Positions 28,287 to 38,361 of a stretch of 59,051 nt of DNA are shown here, piece after piece. The notes under the pieces were generated by a model. That model did not search any database. It was not told where the DNA came from and worked only from the letters and a program-made list of their open reading frames with translations. The translations under genes and the position numbers were made by a program. The stretch's first letter is position 1, and each line of letters starts with the position of its first letter. The DNA comes from Paracoccaceae bacterium (GTDB lineage Bacteria; Pseudomonadota; Alphaproteobacteria; Rhodobacterales; Rhodobacteraceae), in contig PAQV01000018.1 in the NCBI GenBank assembly GCA_002709405.1, positions 1 to 59,051 of the forward strand, written 5' to 3'.

Positions 28287-28736
28287 TCAGTCCTCGTCGT
28301 CGGGTTGGTCAAGCTTGGTCGACAACCAGGCCCCGCCGAACCGGTCGGTGGGATCAAGCTCGGCCGATTTCAGAAGGATCTCGCGCGCGGGCGCCAGGCT
28401 GCCGGTGCGGGCCAGGCAATAGCCGATGGCGATCAGCACCTGCAGGTAGAGGCCCGGCGCAAACTCATGGGCGGTGAACGCGGCATCCGCCGGCTGAACG
28501 TCCCGCCAGTCGGGCGCCAGGTTCAGCCGCCGCGCGGCAAAGCCCAGCAGGATTTCGGCCTGTTCAAGCGCGCGCGGATAATCGTGGGTGAAGAAGTAGA
28601 AGCGATAGGCGGCCAGCCGGACGTCGAGGTCATAGGGCGCGGTCTTCAGTGCATGGGCAATGGCGGCCGCACTTTCCAGGGGACGGCTGCGTGCCGCCGT
28701 GGCACCAGCCAGCAAACTCGCCGGATCGAAGCTCAT
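28287..28736 (-). CDS. TPR-like protein of the nif operon, function unknown
   Basis: 149 aa, helical, with two segments resembling tetratricopeptide repeats (YPRALEQAEILLGFAARRL and LARTGSLAPAREILLKSAELDP). It begins 30 bp after nifQ and is the last gene of the nifE operon. No enzymatic motif is visible. A scaffolding role is possible but unsupported. Confidence 0.7.
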   Translation of the reverse strand: MSFDPASLLAGATAARSRPLESAAAIAHALKTAPYDLDVRLAAYRFYFFTHDYPRALEQAEILLGFAARRLNLAPDWRDVQPADAAFTAHEFAPGLYLQVLIAIGYCLARTGSLAPAREILLKSAELDPTDRFGGAWLSTKLDQPDDED

Positions 28737-28766
28737 GTCGGGGTCCCCAGTCGTCCCTCGTCGTCC

Positions 28767-29315
28767 CTAGTCGGGCGCGAAACAATCGTCGCGTTCGTCG
28801 CAGGCGTCGCAGGTGGGCGACAGGCACAGCGAAAAGGCCGCGTCGGAACAGATCTGGCGGTAGAAGAACTTCTTCCAGCGCATGTTCTGCACATTGGCCG
28901 CCGCAAGGCCCGGCAGGTGACGGCGGATCAGACCGGACAGCGCCGAGCGGTCCGGCAGTCCCATGTCCTGCCACAGGTGGTGCGGCTCCATCGAGCGGCG
29001 GGCCAGGATGGCGGCCAGCCAGCGGGCTTCATCCGTGGCCGCCCCGCCCTTCCACAGGACCAGCGTGAAGATCGCGCGCTGGTCGTCGGGAACCGGCGGC
29101 GCGGGCAGGTCAAGATCGGGCAGCGTGGCCCCCGGAACCCAGCGGTCGCGCAGACCGGCAATATCCGCCCCCGACAGCCCAAGCCGTTCGGTCAGCAGGC
29201 CAAGACCGGCGTCGCGTTCGGCAAGGGCGTGATCGAGGATGCAGCAAAAGTCCGACACGGTGACCATCAATGGAGTTGCAGGGACCGGATCGGCCAGGTC
29301 AATCAAGGGGCGCAT
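28767..29315 (-). CDS. nifQ: NifQ, molybdenum donor for FeMo-co synthesis
   Basis: 182 aa from the ATG at 29315, which overlaps fdxB by 17 bp; in-frame ATGs at 29348 and 29267 are alternatives and none has a strong ribosome-binding site. The C-terminal NMRWKKFFYRQIC and the CX4CX2CX5C motif (CLSPTCDACDERDDC) are diagnostic. NifQ carries a Mo-Fe-S cluster to NifEN. Confidence 0.93.
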   Translation of the reverse strand: MRPLIDLADPVPATPLMVTVSDFCCILDHALAERDAGLGLLTERLGLSGADIAGLRDRWVPGATLPDLDLPAPPVPDDQRAIFTLVLWKGGAATDEARWLAAILARRSMEPHHLWQDMGLPDRSALSGLIRRHLPGLAAANVQNMRWKKFFYRQICSDAAFSLCLSPTCDACDERDDCFAPD

Positions 29316-29604
29316 GGGTCTGGCAATCTGCAGGGCAGACCCGGGCACAGGCGCCGCACCCGATGCAATTGTCCGGTTCCGTCAGGGACATGACCGACTT
29401 TTCGATCTCGTCCTCGACATCCTCGTATTCCTCGGTGCCGGTCTGGACCAGGTCACCGTCCTCGGTGATCCCGAACAGGGTCATCACGTCCCGGCCACAG
29501 ACCTTGTAGCACCGGCCGCAGCCGATGCACTTGTCGGGGTCGATGGCCATGAGGAACTTGGGCACGTATTCCGCCCCGCCCCGGTTGTATGCTACCCGCG
29601 CCAT
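29299..29604 (-). CDS. fdxB: FdxB, nif-specific 2[4Fe-4S] ferredoxin (ferredoxin III)
   Basis: 101 aa. Two CX2CX2CX3C motifs: C26, C29, C32, C36 and C80, C83, C86, C90. The second set is preceded by a 40-residue acidic insertion (EEYEDVEDEIEKS), typical of FdxB. It probably feeds electrons to nitrogenase or to cofactor assembly. It starts 4 bp after the DUF683 gene. Confidence 0.94.
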   Translation of the reverse strand: MARVAYNRGGAEYVPKFLMAIDPDKCIGCGRCYKVCGRDVMTLFGITEDGDLVQTGTEEYEDVEDEIEKSVMSLTEPDNCIGCGACARVCPADCQTHAPLD

Positions 29605-29608
29605 CGGA

Positions 29609-29812
29609 TCAGGCCTCGGCCTTCTTGGCCGCTTTCAGCTCGCGGCGGGCGGCGGTCAGATCCTTGTAGACCTCGAAGGTGGCCTGGGCGACTTCGGGGA
29701 TCTTTTCCCAGTCGACCGGCAGTTCCTCGGCCAGGTCGTGCAGGTTCATCTTGGCGTCGGTCGCGCGCATCGACAGTTTCTTCACGCGCTTTTCAAGCTC
29801 TTCCATGCTCAT
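29609..29812 (-). CDS. DUF683 (CCE_0567/Rop-like) nif-associated small protein
   Basis: 67 aa, almost wholly helical (MEELEKRVKKLSMRATDAKMNLHDLAEELP), matching the helical-hairpin family always found beside nifX and the DUF269 gene. Function unknown. An ATG at 29806 is an alternative start. The ATG at 29812 overlaps the stop of the upstream 48-codon ORF (ATGA). Confidence 0.9.
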   Translation of the reverse strand: MSMEELEKRVKKLSMRATDAKMNLHDLAEELPVDWEKIPEVAQATFEVYKDLTAARRELKAAKKAEA

Positions 29813-29955
29813 GGTTTCGTCCTCGGGAGCGGGTTTTGGGCGGGTTTCGGGCTGGCGCGCAGGTGGCGCGACAGGGCGGTGCGGCCGGTGGAGGGTTTCA
29901 GGACCACCGGCGGGATCGGCTTGCGCGCGGGGCGCAGGGGCTGGATCCGGACCAT
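29809..29955 (-). CDS. Putative 48-aa Pro/Arg-rich small protein
   Basis: A short frame filling the gap between the DUF269 gene and the DUF683 gene. It starts 3 bp after the DUF269 stop and its TGA overlaps the next ATG (ATGA), the same coupling as its neighbours. It begins MVRIQPLRPARKPIPPVV; Pro and Arg dominate. About 43 of 48 codons end in G or C, and preferred codons (CTG, CGC, GCC, ATC, ACC) fill the first 35, as in real genes here. No ribosome-binding site is visible and no family was recognised. It could instead be spacer sequence. Confidence 0.5.
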   Translation of the reverse strand: MVRIQPLRPARKPIPPVVLKPSTGRTALSRHLRASPKPAQNPLPRTKP

Positions 29956-29958
29956 GGA

Positions 29959-30432
29959 TCAGGCCCGGGCAGCGTCGGGATAGGTGTCGATGACCGAGGC
30001 CGCGCCATCGACCATCTTCTCGCCCGCTTCGGCCAGCTTGGCCCAGCTTTCAAAGCCGAACCGGTGGATGTCGCGCAGGTGCTTGGACACCACGACCAGC
30101 TTGCCGGCGATCAGAACGACGCGGCCGAAACCCTCGTGGCTCATCTTCTGCATCTGGCTGGCCATGCAGCCGGTCTTCTTCTCTATCATCAGGCCCACGG
30201 CATCGTAGAACTTGCCCACGCGCCACATGACATCGGGATCGGGGTCGCCGATGATCGGAATGTCGCGGCGCTCTTCCTTGGTGACGATGAATTCGTCCAT
30301 CAGGTCGGCATCGGACTTGCCGTCCCACTGGCCATAGCTGTCCTCGGCCCGGATCACGGCCGCCAGCTGGGTCAGGAAGTCGCTTTCGACCATCTCGCCG
30401 CCGCGCGGGGCGTCCATTGTTTCAGCGGTCAT
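29959..30432 (-). CDS. NifX-associated protein (DUF269)
   Basis: 157 aa with the family core DSYGQWDGKSDADLM, VTKEERRDIPIIGDPDPDV and KLVVVSKHLRDIHRFGF. DUF269 proteins follow nifX in most alphaproteobacterial nif clusters; the role is unproven. Its ATG overlaps the nifX stop (TGATG). Confidence 0.93.
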   Translation of the reverse strand: MTAETMDAPRGGEMVESDFLTQLAAVIRAEDSYGQWDGKSDADLMDEFIVTKEERRDIPIIGDPDPDVMWRVGKFYDAVGLMIEKKTGCMASQMQKMSHEGFGRVVLIAGKLVVVSKHLRDIHRFGFESWAKLAEAGEKMVDGAASVIDTYPDAARA

Positions 30433-30914
30433 CAGACCATCTCCTCTTCGTCGTAATCGTCCATGAAATCGGGCTTTTCGTAGGTGCCCAGGATCTTGCG
30501 CAGGAACGGCGGAGGCGTGCCGTTCAGCATGCCCTGCACCTGCTCCAGCACGGCCTCGATCGGTTCGGCGTCCTTGCGCTTGATCGGGTGGATGCCCGCC
30601 TTGACGACCTTGGCCGCCGAGGGCCCGCCGATGGCCAGCGCGAACAGCAGCGCGCAGCCATCCAGCGCCTCGACCTTGGGCGTGATCTTGTCGTCCTGGT
30701 CGTCGTGCTTGCCCGCCTGCTTGGTCACGTTGTCGAATTCATGCGCCGCGATGAAGCGCGCGCCGGTCTTCCAGACCTCGTAGACCGCGAATTTCTTCGC
30801 CGAGCCGAAATGCGCGTTGAGGTTTTCCATGTCATTGGTGGCAATGGCCACGCGCAGGGGCGTCTCGCCCGGGGCCGGCTCTTCGGTATCAATGACGCGT
30901 AGCGTGCGGGACAT
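30432..30914 (-). CDS. nifX: NifX, FeMo-co precursor carrier
   Basis: 160 aa from the ATG at 30914, which lies inside the 3' end of nifN (26-bp overlap). PLRVAIATNDMENLNAHFGSAKKFAVYE is the NifX/NafY cofactor-binding core. NifX shuttles NifB-co or the VK-cluster between NifB and NifEN. The family's C-terminal extension NGTPPPFLRKILG is present. Confidence 0.95.
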   Translation of the reverse strand: MSRTLRVIDTEEPAPGETPLRVAIATNDMENLNAHFGSAKKFAVYEVWKTGARFIAAHEFDNVTKQAGKHDDQDDKITPKVEALDGCALLFALAIGGPSAAKVVKAGIHPIKRKDAEPIEAVLEQVQGMLNGTPPPFLRKILGTYEKPDFMDDYDEEEMV

Positions 30915-32274
30915 GTTCGAACTCCTCTGCAATGGGTTGGGCGCCGAAGTCTTCCGGGGTCGCGCGGTGGTGTTCGGCCTGCACCGTGTTGGCGATCTCG
31001 TAGAGGAACGCGCGGCTGCCCCGGTATCCGACCCGGTTGGCATCCTGTGCGCCCAGCCGGTCGAAGATGGGAAAGCCCACGCGGACCAGCGGTTTGTGCA
31101 GCGCATGGGCGACGTGCCGACCGTGGGAATGGGTCAGCAGGATGTCGGCCCCCTGCTCGGCTGCGCTGCGTTCGAAATCGCCAAGGTCGCCCAGGATGAC
31201 CTCGTCGCAGGGCATCCGGTCGAACATCGACGAGTGTTGGGTGGTGGTGACGGCCGTGACGACCTGCGCGCCCATCGAGGTCAGCGCGTTCGACAGGGCG
31301 AACAGCAGGTCGGGATCGGCCCCGATGGCCACCTTCAGGCCGCCGGTGTGGAAATGTGCGTCGAGGGCGGCATCGATCAGCCGCGAGCGGTCCCGCTTGA
31401 TCGATGCGGGCGGATCCTGCATGCCGGACAGCCCCATCAGGGTGCGCACCAGCGCATCGACCGGCTTGAGGCCCGTGACCGACTGGAACACGCGGTAGGG
31501 CACCAGGGCCTTGTCCTCTATCATCCGGGCCGACTTGCGCATCTGCTCGCCGATGGCCAGCGTGAAGGCGCTGCGCGAGGCCTTTTCGAAATCGGCGATG
31601 GCCGCCCCGCCCAGGGACGTGCCAGACCAGTCGTCGCTGACATGGCCGTCGAGCGAGCCGGAAATGTCCGGCAGGACAACCGGTTCCAGGGCAAAGGCCC
31701 GGATCATCTGGCGGATCTCGTCGATCTCGGCCGGGGTCATGTAGCTGGCGCACAGCAGGTTGACCTGGCGCAGGTCGGGGTCCCTGTCCGCCACCTCGGG
31801 CACCATGGTTTCGACCATCGCCTCGACGGCCTTGGCCCAGCCATCCTGCAGACCGCCCTCGAAATCGGGGGTCGAGGCATAGACGATCTGCGTATCGGCG
31901 AAATCGGCCCGGCGGGCGACGATCTCGCGCAGCTCGCCCGGCACGTCCTCGCCCCGGGTCTCGGTCAGCGCGGTCGAGGCGATGCCGATGAAGCTGGGGG
32001 CCGACTTCTTGCGCAGGTTCTCGATGGCCTCTTCGATCTGGTCGGCCCCGCCCAGGATGGTCGAGACCTCGTTCATGGCCGTCGTCTGCAGGGGCACCGC
32101 TTCCTTGAAGTGGCGGACCAGGTGGACCATGGCGAAGGCGGTACAACCCTGGGAGCCATGGAACAGCGGAATGGATTTCTCGACGCCCAGGTAGGCCAGG
32201 GCCGCGCCCAGCGGGGCCGAGCTTTTCAGCGGCATTGTCGACAAGGCGCGCTTTGGGTGAACCAGCTTTGCCAT
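30889..32274 (-). CDS. nifN: NifN, FeMo-co scaffold beta subunit
   Basis: 461 aa from the ATG at 32274, 2 bp after nifE; the open frame upstream runs into nifE and is not part of it. It resembles NifK: PLGAALAYLGVEKSIPLFHGSQGCTAF with a cluster-type Cys, and DILLTHSHGRHVAHALHKPLVRVGFPIFDR. With NifE it forms the tetramer on which FeMo-co matures. Confidence 0.96.
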   Translation of the reverse strand: MAKLVHPKRALSTMPLKSSAPLGAALAYLGVEKSIPLFHGSQGCTAFAMVHLVRHFKEAVPLQTTAMNEVSTILGGADQIEEAIENLRKKSAPSFIGIASTALTETRGEDVPGELREIVARRADFADTQIVYASTPDFEGGLQDGWAKAVEAMVETMVPEVADRDPDLRQVNLLCASYMTPAEIDEIRQMIRAFALEPVVLPDISGSLDGHVSDDWSGTSLGGAAIADFEKASRSAFTLAIGEQMRKSARMIEDKALVPYRVFQSVTGLKPVDALVRTLMGLSGMQDPPASIKRDRSRLIDAALDAHFHTGGLKVAIGADPDLLFALSNALTSMGAQVVTAVTTTQHSSMFDRMPCDEVILGDLGDFERSAAEQGADILLTHSHGRHVAHALHKPLVRVGFPIFDRLGAQDANRVGYRGSRAFLYEIANTVQAEHHRATPEDFGAQPIAEEFEHVPHATRH

Positions 32275-32276
32275 GC

Positions 32277-33857
32277 TCAGCAATCCTCGAAATCGGTGGC
32301 CGACGAGACGAAGGCGCCAAGCTGGGCCGGCGTAGCGGCAACTGGGGCGGGCTGGGCGTCGCGGGGCGGCAGCGGCGGGGTCAGGGTCACCGGGGCCGAG
32401 GGGCCCGCGGGAATGCCGGTGACCGGGCAATTGCCTGAGGGCGCGGGCAGGACCAGGCTTTCGGTCAGCGGTTCGTCCCAGGGCGCGGGATCGCGCAACT
32501 CGCCCCACATCGGGTTGTTGACGGCCCGGTCGATGGCATGGACCAGGTCGACCATGCCCATGTACCCGGCGTAAGGTTCATGCTTTTCCTGGTTCACGTC
32601 GACCCAGGGCATCTTGGCCTTCAGCGCCACGAACTGCGACCGGCCGCCCGACATCAGCACATCGGCGCCCGCCTCTTTCAGCAGCTTGTACATGTCCTTG
32701 GGCGCCATGTTGTCGAACATGTGCTTGTCGTCGCCCATGATGTCGACCACGCGGTCCTTGTCCTCTTCGGTGGCCTTGCGAACCGAGGTCCCGATGACCT
32801 CCATCCCCAGCTCCTGCAGGGCGGCAACCACCGACCAGGACTTGTGGCCCCCGGTATAAAGCAGCACCTTGCGGCCCGCGACGCGGGGGCGGAACGGCTC
32901 CAGGTCGGCCCAGATACTGGCCTCTTCCTCGGCGATCAGCGCCTCGCAGCGGTCGAGCAGCTCACCATCTGCCCCCTGCTCTACCATCAGCCGGCACATC
33001 TGGCGCAGGCTTTCGGACGTGTCGGAAATGCCGTAGAACGAGCCCTCGAAGAACGGGATGCCATAGCGCTCTTCCAGCTTGCGCGCGACGTTGATCAGCG
33101 CCTTCGAGCAGACCATCATCGTCACCTTGGCCCGGTGCATGCAGGCGACCTGCTTGTAACGCGCATCGGCCGACATCGAGCCCAAGATGCGGATGCCAAG
33201 CTTGTCGAGCAGCGGCTTGATCTGCCAAAGCTCGCCCGACAGGTTGTAGTCGCCCACGATGTTCAGGTCATAGGGCGTGACCTCGTCCGGCTCCATCGTG
33301 CCGATCACGTGGTCCAGCATCGCCTCGCCGGCCAGCTTGTTGCCCAGGTTCTTGGACCCCACGTAGCCGGGCGCGTTGATCGGAATGCAGGGAGTGCCGA
33401 ACTTCTGGCTCGCGGCCTTGCAGACGGCGTCGATATCGTCGCCGATCAGGGCCGGCACGCAGGTGGAATAGACGAAGATTGCGGGCGGGTCGTGCTTTTC
33501 GACCACCTCACGGATGGCCCGGAACAGTTTCTTCTCGCCATGGCCCATGACGATGTCCAGCTCGGTCATGTCGGTGGTGAAACCGATGCGATAGAGTTCC
33601 GACCCCGACGAGGCCGCGCCCCGATTGTCCCAGCCATTGCCCTCGCAGGCCAGCGGCGCATGAACCAGGTGAGCCACATCCACGATCGGCTGCAGCGCGA
33701 TCTTGGCCCCGTCAAAGGCGCATCCCCCCGCAGCGGCCCCCGGCGTCAGCGGCTTGGCACAGCCCTTTTTCCGCTGTTGCTCGGATTTCGAGACATTCGT
33801 CCCGCAGGCGGGTTCATCGAAAACGTCGGCGATCCTGGACTTCAATGCGTCGGCCAT
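32277..33857 (-). CDS. nifE: NifE, FeMo-co scaffold alpha subunit
   Basis: 526 aa, NifD paralogue. The N-terminal CGTNVSKSEQQRKKGCAKPLTPGAAAGGCAFDGAKIAL, in pieces CGTN, GCAKPL and GGCAFDG, is specific to NifE; GDYNLSGELW and YTGGHKSWSVVAAL follow. The C-terminus has an extra Pro/Ala-rich tail of about 50 residues. It begins an operon behind its own sigma-54 promoter. Confidence 0.97.
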   Translation of the reverse strand: MADALKSRIADVFDEPACGTNVSKSEQQRKKGCAKPLTPGAAAGGCAFDGAKIALQPIVDVAHLVHAPLACEGNGWDNRGAASSGSELYRIGFTTDMTELDIVMGHGEKKLFRAIREVVEKHDPPAIFVYSTCVPALIGDDIDAVCKAASQKFGTPCIPINAPGYVGSKNLGNKLAGEAMLDHVIGTMEPDEVTPYDLNIVGDYNLSGELWQIKPLLDKLGIRILGSMSADARYKQVACMHRAKVTMMVCSKALINVARKLEERYGIPFFEGSFYGISDTSESLRQMCRLMVEQGADGELLDRCEALIAEEEASIWADLEPFRPRVAGRKVLLYTGGHKSWSVVAALQELGMEVIGTSVRKATEEDKDRVVDIMGDDKHMFDNMAPKDMYKLLKEAGADVLMSGGRSQFVALKAKMPWVDVNQEKHEPYAGYMGMVDLVHAIDRAVNNPMWGELRDPAPWDEPLTESLVLPAPSGNCPVTGIPAGPSAPVTLTPPLPPRDAQPAPVAATPAQLGAFVSSATDFEDC

Positions 33858-33887
33858 GGCGGTCTCCCTGCTGCTGAGAGAGATGCA

Positions 33888-33902
33888 GCAAGAAGCGGGC
33901 CA
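33888..33902 (-). promoter_or_regulatory. Sigma-54 promoter of the nifENX operon
   Basis: Minus-strand TGGCCC-N5-TTGC, 31-45 bp before the nifE start; one change (A to C) from the -24 consensus. A NifA site lies 63 bp further upstream. Confidence 0.88.
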
Positions 33903-33964
33903 AGTGTGCGGGCTGGCATTGTCGCCGACATTTGCGCGGATGGCGGCTTTTGACGGACGATGGC

Positions 33965-33980
33965 TGTCGGCTTTGCGACA
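33965..33980 (-). promoter_or_regulatory. NifA upstream activator sequence for nifE
   Basis: TGTCGGCTTTGCGACA is a TGT-N10-ACA match, almost identical to the site before nifB (TGTCGGCTTCGGGACA). Confidence 0.9.
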
Positions 33981-34003
33981 ATGCGCGGCTGTCCGGAATG
34001 CAA

Positions 34004-34035
34004 GAAAGCCGGCGTCGGGGTCGACGCCGGCTTTC
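34004..34035 (-). terminator. Terminator-like hairpin after nifK
   Basis: A perfect 13-bp stem (GAAAGCCGGCGTC/GACGCCGGCTTTC) with a 6-nt loop, 18 bp after the nifK stop. On the minus strand TTGCATT follows, so termination or 3'-end protection is likely; nifE has its own promoter downstream. Confidence 0.8.
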
Positions 34036-34053
34036 GTGTCGTGAGGTCTGCCC

Positions 34054-35592
34054 TTAGCGGGTCAGGTCGTAGGAGTAGTCGGTCTCGCCCGGGACGATGG
34101 TGTCGTCGTCGAGCTTGTCAAAGACCGTATCCAGGATCTTGACCAGCGTGGTCAGCGCGCCCTGGTAGCCCCAGGTCGGGAAGCGGTGGTGGTGGTGGCG
34201 GTCGAAGATCGGGAACATCAGCCGGATCAACGGGGTGCCGGTGTCACGCTCTAGGTACTTACCGTAGGAATTGCCGATCAGCATGTCGACGGGTTCCGTG
34301 TTCAGGAACGAGCGCATGTGCCACAGGTCCTTGCCTGCCCAGACCTGCGCCTGCTTGCCGAAGGGCGATGCGGCCAGCATCTCTTCCATCTGCTTGGCCC
34401 ATTTCTTCGACCCGTTGGTCGCCAGGCAATGCACCGGCTCGCCGCCCATTTCCATGACGAAGCGGGCCATGGCATAGACGAAATCCGGGTCGCCGTAGAT
34501 GGCGTAGGTCTTGCCGTGCAGGTGCGCCTGGCTGTCGGCCAGAGCGTCCACGAGGCGGCCGCGTTCCTTCTTCAGGCTGTCCGGGATGGCCTTGCCGGTC
34601 AACTCGCTGATGGTCATCAGGAATTCGTCGGTGGCCTGGATGCCCATCGGGTAATGCAGCGCCGAGGTTTCCTGTCCCTTGGCTTCGCAATATTCCAGCG
34701 TCTTGGGCGTGCAATACTGCTGCATCGACAGGGTGTGCTTGGCGTTCAGCGCTTCCTTGATGTCGTCCAGCTTGGTGCCGCCGTCATACATCCGGAACTC
34801 GCCGTCCGACGGGGTGTCATAGACGTCCGACACATCGCCGAGGAAGGTGAAGTCGACCCCCATCTCGTCCAGCATCCGCTTGATTTCGCGGTTGTTGGCC
34901 ACGGCGAACCCGTCAAAGCCCGGGATGATGTTGATGGCTTCGGTCGGCGTGCGCTCACCCTTGTCCCAGAAGTTCTGCAGGATGCCCTTCTGCATGTTGT
35001 CGTAGCCGTCGACGTGGGAGCCCACGAAGGCCGGGGTATGGGCGAAGGGCACGTCGAAATCTTCGGCGACAGAGCCCTTTTCCTTGGCCTGAAGGATGAA
35101 CGAGTTCAGGTCGTCCCCGATGACCTCGGCCATGCAGGTGGTCGACACGGCGATCATCTTGGGGTCATACAAAGCCTTGGTGTTGGCCAGCCCGTCGATC
35201 ATGTTGTTGAGCCCGCCGAAAACGGCCGCGTCTTCAGTCATCGACGACGACACGCAGGAGGACGGCTCCTTGAAGTGGCGCGACAGGTGCGAGCGGTAAT
35301 AGGCCACGCAGCCCTGCGAGCCGTGCACGAAGGACATGGTGCCCTCGTAGCCGGCGCTGGCAAAGACGGCGCCCAGCGGCTGACAGGCCTTGGCAGGGTT
35401 CACCGTCAGCGACGTGCGCTCCAGGTTCTTTTCGCGGTATTCCCAGGACTTGGTCCAGTCGCCGATTTCCTGGACAAGCTCGTCGGGGTGACCGCATTCG
35501 AACTTGACCTTCTTGTTTTCCAGCATCTCCTTGTATTCGGGCTGCTGAAAGAGCGGTGCGTGATCCAGCACCTTGTCTGCCGATTGGGGCAT
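34054..35592 (-). CDS. nifK: NifK, MoFe protein beta subunit
   Basis: 512 aa from the ATG at 35592 ([20 protein letters not shown]); the frame is open upstream through the nifD-nifK spacer without resemblance. P-cluster cysteines are in [30 protein letters not shown] and [29 protein letters not shown] near the C-terminus is typical. It follows nifD by 130 bp that contain two hairpins. Confidence 0.98.
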   Translation of the reverse strand: MPQSADKVLDHAPLFQQPEYKEMLENKKVKFECGHPDELVQEIGDWTKSWEYREKNLERTSLTVNPAKACQPLGAVFASAGYEGTMSFVHGSQGCVAYYRSHLSRHFKEPSSCVSSSMTEDAAVFGGLNNMIDGLANTKALYDPKMIAVSTTCMAEVIGDDLNSFILQAKEKGSVAEDFDVPFAHTPAFVGSHVDGYDNMQKGILQNFWDKGERTPTEAINIIPGFDGFAVANNREIKRMLDEMGVDFTFLGDVSDVYDTPSDGEFRMYDGGTKLDDIKEALNAKHTLSMQQYCTPKTLEYCEAKGQETSALHYPMGIQATDEFLMTISELTGKAIPDSLKKERGRLVDALADSQAHLHGKTYAIYGDPDFVYAMARFVMEMGGEPVHCLATNGSKKWAKQMEEMLAASPFGKQAQVWAGKDLWHMRSFLNTEPVDMLIGNSYGKYLERDTGTPLIRLMFPIFDRHHHHRFPTWGYQGALTTLVKILDTVFDKLDDDTIVPGETDYSYDLTR

Positions 35593-35662
35593 GGCTTTGA
35601 TCCTTCTGTTGGCCGTCCTCATTCCGAGACGCGCCGGGGGTGAAGAAAACAGTGGCGAGGCC

Positions 35663-35682
35663 GGTGGGCGCGGACGCCCACC
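35663..35682 (-). repeat. Intercistronic hairpin 1, nifD-nifK
   Basis: GGTGGGCG-N4-CGCCCACC, a perfect 8-bp stem with a 4-nt loop in the nifD-nifK gap. It has no T-run, so it is more likely an mRNA stability or translation element than a terminator. Confidence 0.6.
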
Positions 35683-35692
35683 GTTTGCGTAG

Positions 35693-35712
35693 GATGGGTC
35701 ATTTGACCCATC
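35693..35712 (-). repeat. Intercistronic hairpin 2, nifD-nifK
   Basis: GATGGGTCA-TT-TGACCCATC, a 9-bp perfect palindromic arm pair just 10 bp after the nifD stop, stacked upstream (in transcription) of hairpin 1. Confidence 0.6.
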
Positions 35713-35722
35713 TTTGGCCGTG

Positions 35723-37228
35723 TCACTCGGCAGCGATGGCCGGCTTGTCCCAGGGGGCGTCGTACATGCCCCAGACGGGGTTGTTGATCGCCAGGTCCAT
35801 GTCACGGGCGAAGATGGCAAAGCCGTCATAGCCGTGGTACGGGCCGGAATAGTCCCAGCTGTGCATCTGGCGGAACGGGATGCCCATCTTCTGCACCGGG
35901 TACTTTTCCTTGATGCCGGAGCCGACCAGGTCGGGGCGGATCTTCTCGATGAACTTCTCCAGCTCGTAGCCGGTCACGTCATCGTAGATCAGCGTGCCTT
36001 CCTTCACGTAGTGGCCGGTGCGCTTGTAGTCGTCGTTATGGGCGAATTCGTAGCCCGTCCCGGCAATCACCATGCCCAGGTCGTCGTAGGCGGTGACGAC
36101 GTGGCGCGGACGCAGGCCGCCGACATAGAGCATCACCGACTTGCCTTCGAGCCGCGGCTTGTACTTGGCGATCACCTCGTCGACCAGCGGCTGGTACTTG
36201 GCGATGACCTTCTCGGCGTTTTCCTGGATCGTCGCGTCGAAGTTCTTCGCGATGGCCCGCAGGGAGGCGGCGATCTGGGTCGGACCGAAGAAGTTGTACT
36301 CCATCCAGCCGATGCCGTGCTTCTCTTCCATGTAGCGGCAGATGTAGTTCATCGACCGGTAGCAGTGGATGAGGTTCAGCTTGGCCTTGGGCGCCCGCTC
36401 GATTTCCGCGAGCGTCGCGTCGCCGGACCAGTTGCCGACCACGTTCAGGCCCATCTCTTCCAGCAGGATGCGCGAGGCCCAGGCGTCGCCGCCGATGTTG
36501 TAGTCGCCGATGACGTTCACGTCATAGGGACCCGGCTCGTAGGCCTTGACCGCTTCGCTTTCTTCCTGCTCGAACACCCAGTCGCGCACGGCGTCGTTGG
36601 CGATGTGGTGACCCAGCGACTGGGACACACCCCGGAAGCCTTCGCAGCGGACCGGCACCATGGTCTTGCCATGTTCCTTCTTCTTCTCGCGGGCAACGGC
36701 TTCGATGTCGTCTCCGATCAGGCCGATCGGGCATTCCGACTGGATCGTCACACCGTTGGCCAGGGGGAACAGCTCGTTGATCTCGTCGATCGTCTTGCCA
36801 AGCTTCTTGTCACCGCCAAAGACGATGTCCTTTTCCTGGAAATCGGTGGTGAACTGCATGGTGACAAAGCTGTCCACGCCGGTCTTGCCGATGTAGTAGT
36901 TGCGGCGCTGGGACCAGCTGTAGTGGCCGCAGCCGACGGGGCCGTGGGAGATGTGGACCATGTCCTTGACCGGTCCCCAGACAACACCCTTGGAGCCGGC
37001 ATAGGCGCAGCCGCGCACCGTCATCACGCCGGGGATCGACTTGATGTTGGATTTCTGGGTGTCGCACTTGGATGCGATGCCGGTGGTGGGATCGGGGGCT
37101 TCGTCGGTTGCTTCGGACACCCGAAGATGCTTGGCCCGCCGTTTCTTGGCTTTTGCGGGATAGGCTTCGAGCACTTCTTCGATAAGCGCTTCGTAGTCGT
37201 CCGTCCCGTTTGCGTGATCTTTGGCCAT
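35723..37228 (-). CDS. nifD: NifD, MoFe protein alpha subunit
   Basis: 501 aa from the ATG at 37228 ([12 protein letters not shown]). P-cluster cysteines lie in [26 protein letters not shown] and [11 protein letters not shown]. The FeMo-co Cys is in [15 protein letters not shown] and the FeMo-co His in the C-terminal [15 protein letters not shown] region. It carries about 20 extra residues of basic sequence ([12 protein letters not shown]) before the core. It follows nifH by 84 bp with one hairpin. Confidence 0.98.
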   Translation of the reverse strand: MAKDHANGTDDYEALIEEVLEAYPAKAKKRRAKHLRVSEATDEAPDPTTGIASKCDTQKSNIKSIPGVMTVRGCAYAGSKGVVWGPVKDMVHISHGPVGCGHYSWSQRRNYYIGKTGVDSFVTMQFTTDFQEKDIVFGGDKKLGKTIDEINELFPLANGVTIQSECPIGLIGDDIEAVAREKKKEHGKTMVPVRCEGFRGVSQSLGHHIANDAVRDWVFEQEESEAVKAYEPGPYDVNVIGDYNIGGDAWASRILLEEMGLNVVGNWSGDATLAEIERAPKAKLNLIHCYRSMNYICRYMEEKHGIGWMEYNFFGPTQIAASLRAIAKNFDATIQENAEKVIAKYQPLVDEVIAKYKPRLEGKSVMLYVGGLRPRHVVTAYDDLGMVIAGTGYEFAHNDDYKRTGHYVKEGTLIYDDVTGYELEKFIEKIRPDLVGSGIKEKYPVQKMGIPFRQMHSWDYSGPYHGYDGFAIFARDMDLAINNPVWGMYDAPWDKPAIAAE

Positions 37229-37270
37229 CCTTTTGGCTCCTCTCACTGGGGTTTGACTGGGAATGGGCGG

Positions 37271-37299
37271 CGGATGCGCGAGGCCTTCCCGCGCATCCG
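37271..37299 (-). repeat. Intercistronic hairpin, nifH-nifD
   Basis: CGGATGCGCG-N9-CGCGCATCCG, a perfect 10-bp stem 14 bp after the nifH stop. Stems here are classically linked to the excess of nifH over nifDK mRNA, because they block 3'-to-5' decay or partly terminate transcription. Confidence 0.7.
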
Positions 37300-37312
37300 G
37301 TCGTTGCGGATC

Positions 37313-38200
<888 letters not shown>

Positions 38201-38270
38201 TCAGGTTCCTTTTGGTCTGTTCAATCTCTCGCGGATGAGACGGTTCACGACCGCGCTCGCAGTAGAAGAA

Positions 38271-38285
38271 GCAGGAAGCGTGCCA
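38271..38285 (-). promoter_or_regulatory. Sigma-54 promoter of nifHDK
   Basis: Minus-strand TGGCAC-N5-CTGC; the -24 half is perfect, the -12 half is CTGC instead of TTGC. It lies 74-88 bp before the nifH start. Confidence 0.88.
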
Positions 38286-38323
38286 AGCCAGAATGCGCGC
38301 CAAGTCTTGTTATTTTTACTTAT

Positions 38324-38336
38324 TATCAATGGCTTG
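38324..38336. promoter_or_regulatory. IHF-type site in the nifH promoter
   Basis: TATCAATGGCTTG satisfies WATCAANNNNTTR at every position and sits midway between the NifA site and the sigma-54 promoter, where IHF bending brings NifA to the polymerase in classical nifH promoters. Confidence 0.7.
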
Positions 38337-38361
38337 TTCAGATTGTCGGTTTTGTGCCGAA

